Below, one piece after another: positions 33,761-45,870 of a stretch of DNA of 64,000 nucleotides (its first letter is position 1; every line of letters starts with the position of its first letter). Made by a program: the position numbers and the translations under genes. The notes beneath the pieces are model-generated. The model searched no databases. It saw nothing but the letters and a program-made list of their open reading frames with translations, and had not been told where the DNA came from. This stretch comes from Karalla daura (lineage: Eukaryota; Chordata; Actinopteri; Chaetodontiformes; Leiognathidae): the NCBI GenBank assembly GCA_029224185.1, contig CM055196.1, positions 5,289,530 to 5,353,529 of the forward strand, written 5' to 3'.

Positions 33761-35668
33761 GGTTTGTTAAGCTGCACAGTGCCGGACGAGAGATGCGTTT
33801 GGAATGAGAAGAGGTTTTATAGAGAGGGCTTCAAAACGTATCACTCCTGAGGGTGGAGTGATAAGTGAGTGCTGACACAGGGGTTGCATCACAGGACAAG
33901 ATATGAAGCTATTATGTGGAAAGAGAACTGGGGACACAGGGCACCGTTGGCAGAGACCAACCACAGGAAGAGGGTTTGAATGAATAACTAGTCTTGTCAC
34001 AACCCCTCAACCCCTCCACGGTAACCCACTTAGGCAAGGTTCTCACACTCTTGTTCTTAAGGTTATTCATCGAGGGTCTTCTCAACTACACTTTGTCTGA
34101 CCTTTCACTTGGGCCCCTCTGCCAAAGGAGACCACACCAGGAGCAGGCTCTGACTCTGACAACACACTAGGATCACACTCAAACCCCTCTGCAATGACGA
34201 GGTAGAGGTTGAAGAAGTCAGATTTGCCTATGTTAAAATCAGAGGGAGAACCAGCAACTATAAAACAACAAATTTCTCTGTCAGGTTAAATGCTCTACAC
34301 AGGGAGAGACAGACATGAAGCAGGGTTAGGGATAATGTTAAAAAGATGGGGCTGAGGCTGAGGGCTGGGGACCTCTGAAAGCAGCTCAATGTGAAATGTT
34401 TTGAAATGTTTAATCAGCACTAAAATGATCAGACCTGGTGTCATGCAGATGAAATTGAATTAAAGGTCAGAGGATTAAATCTGGACAAAACAGATCTCTG
34501 TCAGTCTGGCTGTAAATGCCACTGCAGCATGAGCTCTCTCAGTGTCCAAGCATCTTATCAGAGTCAGTCTGTCTGTCTCACCCAGCTGCTCCAGCCCAGG
34601 CACAGTGATCACGTCTGAAGACCTGGCACCCTTCATAATGGTCTATGTTTGCTCAAAGGAAGCTCAACAGACTGCACAGTGATGTCCTTACATCGGGGAC
34701 AGAGCAGGATCTTTCCAGAAATTCTGCAGATCTAAGGAGTGACAACTTCATTTGCTGTACCACTGCTGAGGGCTGCTCAGTGGGGAGTTCTTCCTTTTGT
34801 ATTTTATGATTGTTTAATCATTTTTGACTTAAGTCAAAACAGGTGGCGTCCCAAAGGAACACTTGCAGTTAAATTCATCTGGCTCAACTCAGACAAATAT
34901 TAACAGTGAAAGGGATCTCAAACTTCAATTTGTCACTCCTAATGAAACCGATACTATGGCTGTGAAGTCTCATGGACATAGGTGCAAGAACTGTTTGAGT
35001 TCATAATGACATCAAACCATTGCAGAATGACAGTAGCAGAACACTGCTTGCACTGTGCACATCAGATGTTGGAAATTATGTCGATAAAAATACCGTATGT
35101 TCTTTTTCTTGCAGATTTAATTTCCTGCTTGGTCATTTGCCTCAAACTGTGTATAAAACAACGTTAAACCCCCATTCTTCTTTGATTACATTTTTCAAAT
35201 CACTCATTCATTATTTACTTATTTATTTATGTGTACTGCGATGTTATGGATAGATACCCTTCACAAATGTCCATACAGTCAGAAGCATTTCTGCCATTGA
35301 AGTCTTACATAAGAGCTGTAAGAGCTTGTTGACATAGCTTCCATACATAGAGTCAGTGATCAAATGCACACTGCCTGAAGGTACACTAATACTAGGTGCT
35401 GGAAAGACAACAAAGCACAGACAGCACTTTGTCTCCATGAGTAAGTGCAGTCTGTTCTCTTTAGGAGACCATCACTTGGGTTGTGTTTCAGGGCTTTGTG
35501 GGATCTACTTGTAATGACTTTTCAGAGAGATTTATCAGCTGGACATTTTATTGACTTGTAGTGAGGAGTGAAAGACAAGGGGGAACAGTGCACGATGACC
35601 CAGCCTGGCCCTTTCTAAATGCAGGGTCATGGCACATATGACCTGCAGGGTCACTGAGTCAACCTTTC
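33761..35668. other. Intergenic DNA between the two hAT-related copies
   Basis: No gene supported. It may itself be part of a larger decayed element, because the flanking copies are only 2.6 kb apart, but I recognise no transposase motif in it. Confidence 0.45.
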
Positions 35669-36550
35669 AACTGCATCTGTGGCTGAAGCCTCTTTGCAAG
35701 CAGCACTTCTGGGAGACTTTTTCCTCTGCACTCTCACCCCAGCACCATCCAGCAGGCATGGATCTGTTTGGTGAGAGAGCTATTCACTGGTATTGTGGTA
35801 TGTGAAAAAGCCATATAAAAAAAAAACAAACAAAGACCGGTTTTCAGTACAAACTGGAGTACTTTATATGGTGATTGTATATCCATGACTACCTGTAAAC
35901 TGGCAGACTGGCTGTTTGATATACACATTAATAGAGGACCAGCCACGCACACTGGGTCAAACATAGAAAAAAGGATTATTTGAGCTGTTAAAATAACAGA
36001 GATGAACACGTTAAAGGAGGAATGTGAGATTGATATATGTAACCACAGGCTGAGGGAAAAGCTGTACATTTTCCTTTCTTTGTGACATAAATCAGCAGGT
36101 CAGCTTAATTGAAACAGTTCATTCACAAGCCTTCCAGGCTGAGAAATTCCTTATTGATAAGTAACAGGAATAATTTGCCACATTTAACAAAATCTTTGCT
36201 TTTATACTATTTTACTATTTTATACTATACTAATTTATACAATTTTATACAATTTATACTACAATTTTATTCAATTTAATTTTTAAATAAAATTAATTTA
36301 ATTAAAAAAATGGAGGGAATCTGCGTCTAACACAATTAGACGCAGATTCCCTCCATTTTAAATATTTTGTATTATTCTTTTTATTTGAAAATGAACAAAT
36401 GACGCAAAATTGTGTTCTTAATTTATAGGGTAGTTCCTCAAAGATTTTATCATTGAGACATCATCTTCCTGGTTGGAATATCTATCCGGTTAGAAGAACC
36501 TCTCAACAGGTTGTCTTTCCAAAACAAAACATATTTGGAGCCGCTTATCA
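35669..36550 (-). mobile_element. hAT-type DNA transposon remnant, copy B
   Basis: It shares long stretches with copy A: AACTGCATCTGTGGCTGAAG at the left edge, the GATTGATATATGT block, the CAGCAGGTCAGCTTAATTGA-like block and the TATAGGGTAGTTCCTCAAAG block. On the minus strand the conserved PVERFF core of the hAT C-terminus is visible but frameshifted. Compared with copy A it has about 160 extra bases near 35728-35885 and an AT-rich insert near 36190-36305. A 23-bp inverted repeat (36307-36359) sits at the inner edge. Confidence 0.65.
36307..36359. repeat. Perfect hairpin, 23-bp arms, 7-base loop
   Basis: Arms 36307-36329 and 36337-36359, with loop ACACAAT. The right arm is the hAT-derived sequence also present once in copy A (near 33512-33530); the left arm is an inverted duplicate present only here. 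Confidence 0.95.
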
Positions 36551-39500
36551 AGTGAAGTTTGTGAAGTGGACACAAACTTTTTCTTCCCAGTTATCCTCAC
36601 ATCTTTAATTGCATGTCATAAACCTCTGATACAGGGGATAACAAAGCTTTATGTCACTGATTTCTGTGTTGCTGTAATGTTGTTCACTCACAACACGTAT
36701 TATTATTATTCTTACAAAAACAATTCAATGAGGTAGGAATAAGGTAGGAAAAAGCAAAAGCATTTTAGAGAGAACGGAAGACTCTGATTGCAAACAAAGA
36801 ACATACATGCTGCTTTTGGCCATTGGCTTTTCCTCACCTCTGAAGCTCCTGAGTGTTCGGTGACAGTGGTCTTCAAAGATGGTAGATGAAGGAGAGGTGA
36901 GGGTTTATTGGAAGGGGGAAGGCATGTCACAGATCACAGGCAGCAGGTCAGGTCAGGAGGGAGTCTGCAGGGTCATGGAGGTCTGGATGTTGTTTTCACA
37001 TAACAATGATACAATCCGGAGAGAGAGGCACAAAGAGGATGGAGACAAAGGGTTATAAACTGTGGAATGAAAGGGGTCACATCCAGTGGGAAATAATGGT
37101 TTGAAATCTAAATCTTTCTTGTTTTAATAGGAGATAATTAGGATATACATGTACTTTTAGTCATTACAACCTGATGCAAAGGTAAACTGGTCCTAGAAGA
37201 ATTCAACCCTGGCTTAGGCAGAGAGACAGGTTCAGGCTGCCTTCTACTTCTATAATTGCACAGGATTTTTGTTTCCTTTGTTTTTTGCTCTGATTTTCAT
37301 TGGTTTGTGAAACAATTCCTTAAAATGGCCATCTTCGCACTTGTTCTCTTCTCAAACCCTGACTGAAAATGAGTCTTTCCCTGATGTTAAGTTCACTTGC
37401 TACTGTGTTTGATTTGAAATGTACAGGAAGGTCAGTTGGAAAACATCCAATAATGTGATATAAATGTAAAGTATGAGTTAATTACAGGTTTCTTGGATTG
37501 ACCTACATCTATTAATCCTGATTTTGTTTTGCCGATATATAAATTGCGGTGAGAGGAAAGGAAAATAATTGACAACGAAAGAAACCAAACATGAACTGAG
37601 AAAACATTTTAGCAGAGAGGGCCCAGACAGTTGCCTTCTGATAACGTCTGTGCTGTGATTTATAATGTGAAACCAAAATGCTGGGACATAAAGCATGGAG
37701 ACAGCTGTGACCTTGTTAGTCTGTTCCAGACAGACGAGAACCAGTCTTCTTTTTCAGTCCGTCACTAGAAATAGCCGGATGGGGACGATAAAAAGTGGCT
37801 GAAGGGATCAATGGCAGTCAGAGGTTTGACAAATCATTTTTACAGATGACTGTAGCTGCGCCCTATATAGATCTCAATCATTGCTGTGTTTTGGACCTGT
37901 CTAATGCTTTGCGCATGGGTCTGTGTGCTCTAGGTCACGAGTACACGTTCCGGTTGCAAACAAATTAGTCGATATACAGTGGTGTGCTTGCTTAGATGCC
38001 TCAAAATATACTCTGCATGGGGATGAGCTAATAAAATTTATTTTTAACTTCATTCTGAAGGAGGCTAAAGGCCAAAATGGCTGTGAAAGAATCTGACTTT
38101 TTTTTTATAATCCAATGCACTCCAGCAGTAACCACTTACCAGGTAATTAGCTGCTGAGAAAACACATCACCCTGTGAGGACAGACTACTGCAGCATTTTG
38201 TTCACTTCTTTCCCATTGACAGCATGACAGGCTGACCACCAGTATTTGCTGATCTGCAGAGACTTGTGGTCCCAACCTTTTTTTTTTTTTTAAAAACCAA
38301 AGTCTAAAAATCAAACTTGTTGATGCATGAAATGTTTTTCAGTCTTTTGTCCCTCTTCCCAAAATGAATTAGCTGATTCCTTTCTGAACAAAGCCAGGGA
38401 TGACAACGGGCCATGTAAGTACATGCATGTGTGTCGCTTCCAGTGGATGCATGTGTTGCTAGCTCCATCGAGTTGGAGAACAATCCAGAAAGAGATATCA
38501 TTATTAAAATGTATGGGATTGGCATGAGAAGGAAGACAAGCTAGTCAGAGCAGTCTTATCAAAGTCATGTGGATGGAGGCAATTAGGATCCGTCATCCCT
38601 TCCACCAGGAAACATGGTGATAATGACACCTGGGACTCCAGCTGCTCTGCTGGTTCACTCAGGAAGAGCCCGGCCTCTGGGTCCTGCCTTGATGTGGTTG
38701 ACATTCTTTTCATTTTCTTTCAATCATCATTACCGCGAGGAGGCCGCAGCCCAGCTGGTGAAGGGGTGACTCTTCAAGGGAAGTATCCATTTAGGCAAAC
38801 GAGAATTAATGTTTCCTCACAACTGCAGCCCATGGCTCCAGCGTTGATTGGTTAATCCTGAAGCCATATGTCGGATGATTACTCAGCCTCTGAGAGACAT
38901 TTCTTTTGTTGAGATGAATACTTTAAATGTCTCCTGGTGTTCTTCTTGAGGAAAGCTGATGAAAACACAACAAAGGTCTATTTTTGCAGAAAGCTGATGA
39001 AAACACAACAAAGGTTTTCAAATGTGTGTGATCCAACTAGGAGAATGTTTTTTTTGTGATGTACTGAAATGCACATTTCCCCTGCGAATGCAACATTTTT
39101 CAGGAAAACAAACACTAGGACCTCTTGCTGAGGGTTTTGAATATATGCGCTGTGCAGTAATATTCCTCCAACAAACTGCAAATGAATGAATGCATGAATA
39201 CAATATACCATGAACACATAGAGCAGTGTGCTTACTTGTAACAGATTGACTTCCAACTGAAAAATCACTGTGTTATTAGAATAATGTTGGATATTCCTTA
39301 CAAATATGTGTAAAACTTCAGCAGAGCAAGGTGTTTATTCATTCAGTGCATTCAGCTTTTCCCTCCTATGTCACCGTATCTCATTGCTAATGGTGATAAC
39401 TGCATAGTGTTTACAGTCTTTGAACGTTCAGGGACGTATGCGACAGGCCTGTTCAATCAGTTTGTTTGGGCTGAAGCTGATAACTCGAGCCGACTGGACA

Positions 39501-40580
39501 GCAACACCAATAATGAATCAGAAATCAGAGAAATGGGTTTTCAGCACCAGATGTTTGCAAATACCACAGGGCTGAAAATAAACAAATCAGGCAACCTAGC
39601 AAATACACAAAAGAAATACATCTTCAATAGAACATTCAGGATTTACCAAGGGAATTTTTTACCAAAAATCCCATGTGGCCACTGGAAGCTGCTGCATGTT
39701 TAAATATTTCTATGTTCATTCCACCACATAGAAGTGTAAAACAAGGCTGCACATTAACTAGCTGATAAAGTACCAGACACTCTGCGCTATCACAAAGAGT
39801 GGCTATGGAGAGAGCCAGCCATGTAATCAACCAGACCTTTGACTGATTGTGGGAAACAAATGGCAGTTGACCTGAGTCCGAAAGGATGAAACGTAAACAT
39901 TTACAGGATGGTCAGAAAAGCTTCAGAGAGTGCGCAAAGGAAGGAGTAAGGTAAAAGATAGAGAGTGAAGGTTTCACATTATACTGGATGATTACGCTTC
40001 TCTTTTGTGAGCAGCTCTGACTTTATGAACAGCAGCTGTTGAGGACACATATTCATGAGCTGTGAGCTTTTCATTTGGTTTCAATCCATCTCATTGCTTC
40101 AGTCTGCCCTCCCTCCTTGCCCAACCATACATTTCTGGCTGTCCCTTCCACATGACCGTAGCACTTGATATCCAACACATTCTGACAAACTGAGACCCAC
40201 AGAGTTCGGAAAGTCATAATAAAGGGATTTGGAAATGATATGTGTTCAGGTTTGTGTGAATGAGGATAATGGGCACAGTTAATTCTTTGCAGATGTCTCT
40301 CGCACAACCAGTTCCTGTGCTTAAAACATTTGTCAGTGCTATGTGGTCACATTTCATGGGGATCTCCAGTGGGAATGTCACCTCATGTCACAGTTTGGCT
40401 GGAGCAACTGTGGAATGTAAAGCACGTAATAAGAACAATGGAATATTCTATGTAAAAAGTGATTCACTCTCTGCTGAGAAGGGTCGTTACATGCAATTAC
40501 TCACCCACTTCATTTCACAACCCTTACTCGTAATTTGCTGGACCAGTTTTGCCTTCAGAACCACCCTAACTCTTTATGGC
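36551..40580. other. AT-rich intergenic DNA, no gene seen
   Basis: No supported coding exon. It contains T-rich runs near 38100 and 38280 and a 27-bp direct repeat (38951-39015). Confidence 0.55.
38951..39015 (+). repeat. 27-bp direct repeat, 38-bp period
   Basis: GAAAGCTGATGAAAACACAA plus CAAAGGT occurs at 38951-38977 and again, unchanged, at 38989-39015, separated by 11 bases. Recent small tandem duplication. Confidence 0.95.
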
Positions 40581-40584
40581 AAAG

Positions 40585-40990
40585 GTGCTGGATACATTAC
40601 TCTGAGATTTTGGTCCTCGTTGACATGACACTATCAGGCAGTTACTGCAGATTTGTTGACATTGTGAGGTCAATCATCTGTTTCACCACATCCCAAAGGC
40701 ACTTCACTGGATTGGATAGACATGGTTAGCAGCAATACTCATGGAGGCTGTGGCATTTTAACAATGTTCAGTTGGTACTCCACACCATTACTCCACTCCC
40801 AGCAGCAGCCCGAGCTGTTCATACAAGACAGGATGGATCCATGCTTTCTTGTTGTTTTTGCCAAATTCTGACCCTTTCGTCTGAATGTTGCCTCAGAAAT
40901 TGAGACTCATCAGACCAGGCAATGTCTTTCCAGCCTTCTGTTGTTCAATATTCTGTGATTTTGTGGCACCCAAATCTGTGATAGTGTAAC
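40585..40990 (+). repeat. Old copy of a high-copy fish interspersed repeat
   Basis: Successive phrases (CACTGGATTGGATAGACATGG..., GTTCAGTTGGTACTCCACAC..., GACAGGATGGATCCATGCTT..., ATTGAGACTCATCAGACCAG..., AATGTCTTTCCAGCCTTCTG) follow, in order, a repeat I know from many fish genomes. I cannot assign its transposon superfamily from memory. The copy is diverged and contains no usable open frame. Confidence 0.55.
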
Positions 40991-41002
40991 AGCGGTGTAG
41001 GG

Positions 41003-41130
41003 TCAGTAGGGGTGTAACAATATCAAAATCCCACAATGCTTCGATATTTCAATAACAGGCCCACAGTATGGTAATTTTTGCGGTATTGCAAGGTATGTAA
41101 AAGATAATAATGTTGGAAGCACCACATGAT
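41003..41130 (+). mobile_element. Possible hAT-type terminal fragment
   Basis: TAGGGGTGTAACAATATC resembles the CAGGGGTGTAAC terminus of many hAT elements. The opposite terminus (GTTACACCCC) was not found in the following kilobase, so at most one end is present. Confidence 0.3.
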
Positions 41131-41519
41131 GATAGCTACTCCATTATTCAAGAATTAAAGAGAAAAAGAAGGCGTGGGGAAAACTCTTGATTTAATAAAG
41201 AACAACTTAAACAGAAGCTTCCAGTGTCTTCAGCTTCGACGAGGTCACGCAGGGGCTCTGGGGGTACACTTTACAGCCCAGCTGATATGTATGTCACAGT
41301 AGCCATGCAGCGTTTCCTCGTTCTTCTGTGTTTCTCCATTGCCTTCTCTCCTCTGTCACAGTGGGAGCGTCCATGATTTCAGTTTCCTCGTTTGTCTCCA
41401 TGCTCCATCTTTTCATATCATTACATGTCTGTGGTAATACAGAGACACCTTTATTATCATAAAATCATTACATTACCAATACCATTACATCCACCTGGTC
41501 TTCTGCATACCTAGGTTGT

Positions 41520-41580
41520 AATACATCTCCAGGTCATTGCAGGGCACAGACACCATTCACTCTCTCATTCACACTTTTTG
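41520..41580 (-). repeat. Tail fragment of the dispersed SINE-like repeat, reverse orientation
   Basis: CTCCAGGTCATTGCAGGGCA followed by CACCATTCACTCTCTCATTC is the reverse of the '...gtgaatggttg...ccctgcaatgacctgg' part of the repeat also seen at 48.45 kb. Confidence 0.4.
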
Positions 41581-41739
41581 ACAGTTGACAATTGACCTCA
41601 ATACATGTTTTCCGACTGTGGAACCTTATACCATGTCTTGACCATGTCTTGGCTGATCAGTTGTTTGTGTAAATGAGCAGTTGAACAACTTCAACACCTT
41701 CAATTGTTATTCATTTAAAATGCTTGTTCATAACAAACA

Positions 41740-41945
41740 TAATCTCAAGGTAGTTTACAAGAGCAAGCAAACAACATGTACAAATTAGTAACACAGTAAA
41801 CACCCCCTGCCCTTGGACCCTCGCATTGGCTTAGGAATCACTCCCAAGAAAAACACTGAAAGAAAAAAATGAAAGAAACCTCAGGGTGAGAGAGAGAAGA
41901 GGGGGTCCCCACCCATTACAGACAGGACGGCAGAAGCAAAGCATT
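41740..41945 (+). repeat. Fragment of a fish interspersed repeat
   Basis: AATCTCAAGGTAGTTTACAA, then GAAACCTCAGGGTGAGAGAG, then GGTCCCCACCCATTACAGAC GACGG reproduces the order of a common fish repeat ('...ctcaaggtactttacaa...gaaacctcagggagag...ccaggacagac'). Class not assigned. Confidence 0.4.
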
Positions 41946-41949
41946 ATAC

Positions 41950-42355
41950 AGAGCTTTATAGTCTCTGTATAACAGGTGCCAAAACGGCAAACAGGGGAAC
42001 GCAACCAAGATGCAGTCACAACACTGACATATGATCACCATAAATGGTTTTATCATATTATTTTGAATATGTTAGCACTGTAGCTGAAGTACACATCATG
42101 TTAAGCAGGAAAGGGGATGAAAGTAAAGACTGTGATCACTCCATGCATCTAAATCCTCTGGTGCAAATGACTGCTAATACCTATGTAGGCTGAATTGTTT
42201 TACATTCGCTCTGTTATGACATACCAGATAATGTCAGGGGGGATACCAGAAATCGTTCCCTTCAGTGTCAAAACCGGCCTAGTCAGTCAAACAAGGAAAT
42301 GCATGACACAACAAAACCACAGGGAAACCCGGCTGGAAGGACGAGATGAAGTGAT
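41950..42355. other. Spacer, no gene seen
   Basis: Unremarkable DNA between two repeat fragments. Confidence 0.4.
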
Positions 42356-42359
42356 TTCA

Positions 42360-43490
42360 AGACTTGACAGAGAGGCACGAGGAAGATCTGAAGATCTGAC
42401 AATCTTCAAGATCTGAAGATCGGAAGAAGAGGGGATCCAAAAGGCAGAGACTGAGAGAGAGCAAAGACATGAGGCTGATTGAATACAGGAACCTGAAGGT
42501 GAAAGGGCCTAGGAACTTGAGATTGATGGAGTACAGGAACTTGAGTGATAGAGGCAACTGAAAGTAGAAGTACTGCCTGCTCTGCCAGAAGCTGAAGAAC
42601 CAAAAGACTCAAGAACTAAGAGGAAGTCTCCCTCCGGGGCTCTGGCCAGAGGGGAGGACTCGGGGGCTGGAGTGGGATCCTGACCTGATTGGACTGATAT
42701 CTTGGCGCCTTGTTTTCTGACATAGGCTGTTTTGATAGCTGGAAGGTTCACCTAGGAGGTTAACTCCTGGGAACTGGAGGTGAAACCCCTGACCTGAGGG
42801 AAGCAAGTTCATGGTTTTTTGCCTCAGGGCCTGGAGCTGTGAGGAGGCAGGTGAGCCCTGATTTAGAAACCGAACTGACATAATGAGAAGATAGGACGCA
42901 GGAGAATTATAAAGTCTGTGACCCACAGAGGAGCGGAGCTCCTTGGCTGAGACACCGCCTTGCTTGCCAAAGACACAACTGCTTCTTTATATTGTCCGCA
43001 CAGAGCCTGCATCCAAAATATCCTTGATGGAAAGGAGATCAGAAAACAGCTCATAAAGTCCCTCTAATGAAGTGTCAGCTGGGTCCACGGCTGGCAAGAT
43101 CGTAGTTCAAAAATTGTGCAGGAATTCAAGAAATTGGACCCAGCTGCAAAGTAACTGATGCAGAGTTTGTGCAGTTCAATAAAGCAAATGAACAAAAGGA
43201 AAGTCCACAAGCAGACAAACATGAGGAAAAGCGTGAGGAAGGTAAACACAGGGGAATTCAGAGCAAGAGAAAAGATGGAGCTCATACACTTAGTACTCAG
43301 TACAGAGACAATCTGGCAAAGAGCGAGGGAAAAACAGACTTTAATGTACACAAGGGACAAAAACGTAATGAAAGACAGGTGAGACCCAGCAATAAGTACT
43401 GAGGCCAGAGAGACACAAAGTCAGGAAGTAAAACAAAATATGACCCAAGGGAATTGAATGACAAAATAAAGCAGGAAACAACCCGAACCT
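42360..43490 (-). repeat. Probable degraded retroelement-like region
   Basis: Internally repetitive (GGAACTTGAGATTGATGGAG-type units near 42480-42545, AAGATCTGAAGATC-type units near 42383-42422), with several medium open frames on the minus strand that share a Ser/Pro/Gln-rich, gag-like flavour but no recognisable domain. Composition and style resemble fish retroelement debris. Confidence 0.25.
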
Positions 43491-45545
43491 AGAGTTATGA
43501 CAGTCTGTGTACCACGAGGTGCCGATTATGGGTGGAAGCGATTATGGATTTATCTGAGTTTGCTAAAAATAGCAGCATGCTAAGTCTGGAGATGATGCTA
43601 ATGAGAGCAGCGTGAGTGTTACAAAACATTACAGTGGCATGCCTTGAAATCAAAAAGCTGAAACACTCATCTGAATAGTTGGGTGATTGCTCAGTCAGTT
43701 TATCAGTGAGAGTGACTACATGCAAATTGGCTTTATGTATAATGAATTGTGTAACGCTGAATCTTTGCTTAATCACCAGCTCATCATAAGACCTTTTGTC
43801 ACTGGCACTAAGGCCCCTGGCCATAACAATTTCCCACCAAAACAGAAATGACGAAAGAAATGAGTTTCGGTACGTTGTATCCTCAGAGTTTATGGGAACC
43901 ATGTTTTGGAGACTTGGATTTATACTTCACCAGAGGCACTGGTTAATATTAGCTAAAACCAGTGGGGGTTTTTCCACAAATGTGTCATCAGGGCAGGATT
44001 TTGTAAATCATTGCAGAGTCCTGAAAGCTTTCATTGGTTATGGGAGCCTTGATTATGGAAACCAACAGTTGTGACTGAGGTGACCTTTAGCAAGGCACCT
44101 GATCACCAGCGACTGCCAGGCTGTAGCAGCAGCAGGAGGCACTGCTACAGGGCTGTGTTGATGAGTGGGCACTAAAATCGCCAAGAATAAATCAATCAAC
44201 AAACCTTATTTCTAGGCAGAACTGGATGAACTTGACTTTGCCCTCTCAGGCCAATTTCTTCTTTGGGACTGGAATGAGAAACGAGGATGTTGGGTCGAAA
44301 ACTTTGCTGACTTCAGTCACAGGCAACAAGACAACAGTCATAAGACACTTATGACTGACTAAACCTGATGCTACCTTTGAAACTGTATCTTAATAGCATA
44401 AAGAAATTGGCTCATTTTACACTAAAAATGGATTGTCATCAGGTACAGTGGAACAGCCATGCAGAGCTTTAAAGGTGGGTGTTATGTAATCACAAAGGCG
44501 AACGTTTGTGAAAGAGAATGAGAGGGAGAGAAAGAGCCATATCCATAACATCAGAAGTATCAGTGGCCAGTGTTCCTACTGTGAATGAATTGACCTTTAT
44601 CATCCGTCATGCTTTCCTGAGGCAACAATAATAATGCCAAAGAAAACATCTTTATTTTAAAATATTGAGGGAGACAGAAGATGTCTGCTAAATGTCTCCT
44701 CTAATTCCTTCACTCTGTTGGCACAAACTGAGTCCAAATAGTTTAAAACAAATCACTGAGGAGGAAACAAATGAAAACAAATGACCCCACATCCATTTAA
44801 GTTGCCATCAACTTTACTTTGGACCTAATAAAAGTGAATGACTTCAAGTCAGTCTTTACAGATTGTTTTATGATCCACTTGTGTAACCTGATTAAACGAG
44901 CAAACATATGAGGTCCCTAAATAACAGACCTTTGATCCTCGGAGCAGAACAGTAAGCACCCGCTATTCAAATCAGCTTCCTGGCGGCCCATCAACATCAA
45001 AGCAACTGCCTAAAACAACACAAAGGTCTGGTGTGTTGGATTTAGTGGGGATCACTTGAAATGAAGTGCTATCAAGAATCAATAAATCAACAATTATATT
45101 CCTGATTATTGATGCATGCATCCATTATCTTAACTGCTTTGGGGTGCTTTTGGGATGCCACATGGGCTCTTACTTTGATGTTGTATACAACACAGTTAAA
45201 GATTATGTAACGATCAAGTGGAGAAGGTTGTCAGCTTCAATGGCTTTACAATTCTGTTTCTGCTTTTCACAGACGCTCTGGTCCCACTGGCTTATGACTG
45301 ACAGCAAAGATTGTTTAATTGCATAAAATTGGCCCCTTCCTGTGCAGAGGCTGCCATTTTGTACCGCTGTGCTTCTACTCAACTTCAGAATGGAAAAACC
45401 AGGGTCCCACCGGCTGGGACTAATATTTGAGTGACCGCTTGACCACTTGAGAGGTCCTTTCCTATTTTATCAATTAAAAGCTGGTAACTTTAGCATTTTT
45501 GTTACCTGGGCAAAACTACGGAGCCCTGGACCTAACATTGGGAGG
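43491..45545. other. Intergenic DNA, no gene seen
   Basis: Includes a 135-codon minus-strand frame (43495-43902) of unremarkable composition without domain features, which I do not call. The segment near 44080-44130 (TTTAGCAAGGCACCTGATCA) resembles another SINE-like fragment. Confidence 0.45.
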
Positions 45546-45549
45546 GGAA

Positions 45550-45870
45550 GAAAATATATAACATGCACACAAAATACTAATTCGTTCCCACAAAATAGTA
45601 ATTCGTTCCCACTATTATGTTCTTGTCAAGATATTGATAGTTCTACTTACCTTAAGGACATTCCAGTTTCTGGGTGTGCTCAATTTGCCTGCCCAGATGT
45701 CCAGGAATAATATATTTAGTTTAGTTAAGTGTTTTGTGCGCATGTTATAACTATTTCGTTGCCACACATAAGTAATTTGTGCATGTTATATTCATTTCGT
45801 GGCCACAAAATTGCATTTTGGAAACAAACTAGTATTTTGTGCACATACATTTTTTCCCCAATGTCATGTC
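45550..45870. repeat. Palindromic repeat cluster with TTTCGTGGCCAC-type cores
   Basis: The left part reads AACATGCACACAAAATACTA and the right part GTATTTTGTGCACATAC, its inverted counterpart. In between are repeated CTAATTCGTTCCCACAAAAT and TTCATTTCGTGGCCACAAAA units. This looks like a miniature inverted-repeat element built from short palindromes; I recall similar sequences from fish genomes but cannot name a family. Confidence 0.5.

Noticed and set aside
36307..36359. Pre-miRNA
   Set aside because: Perfect stem, 7-base loop and short total length, with one arm explained by hAT sequence; a snap-back duplication is simpler.
43495..43902. 135-codon minus-strand frame
   Set aside because: No domain, signal or splice context; length is compatible with chance over 64 kb searched in six frames.
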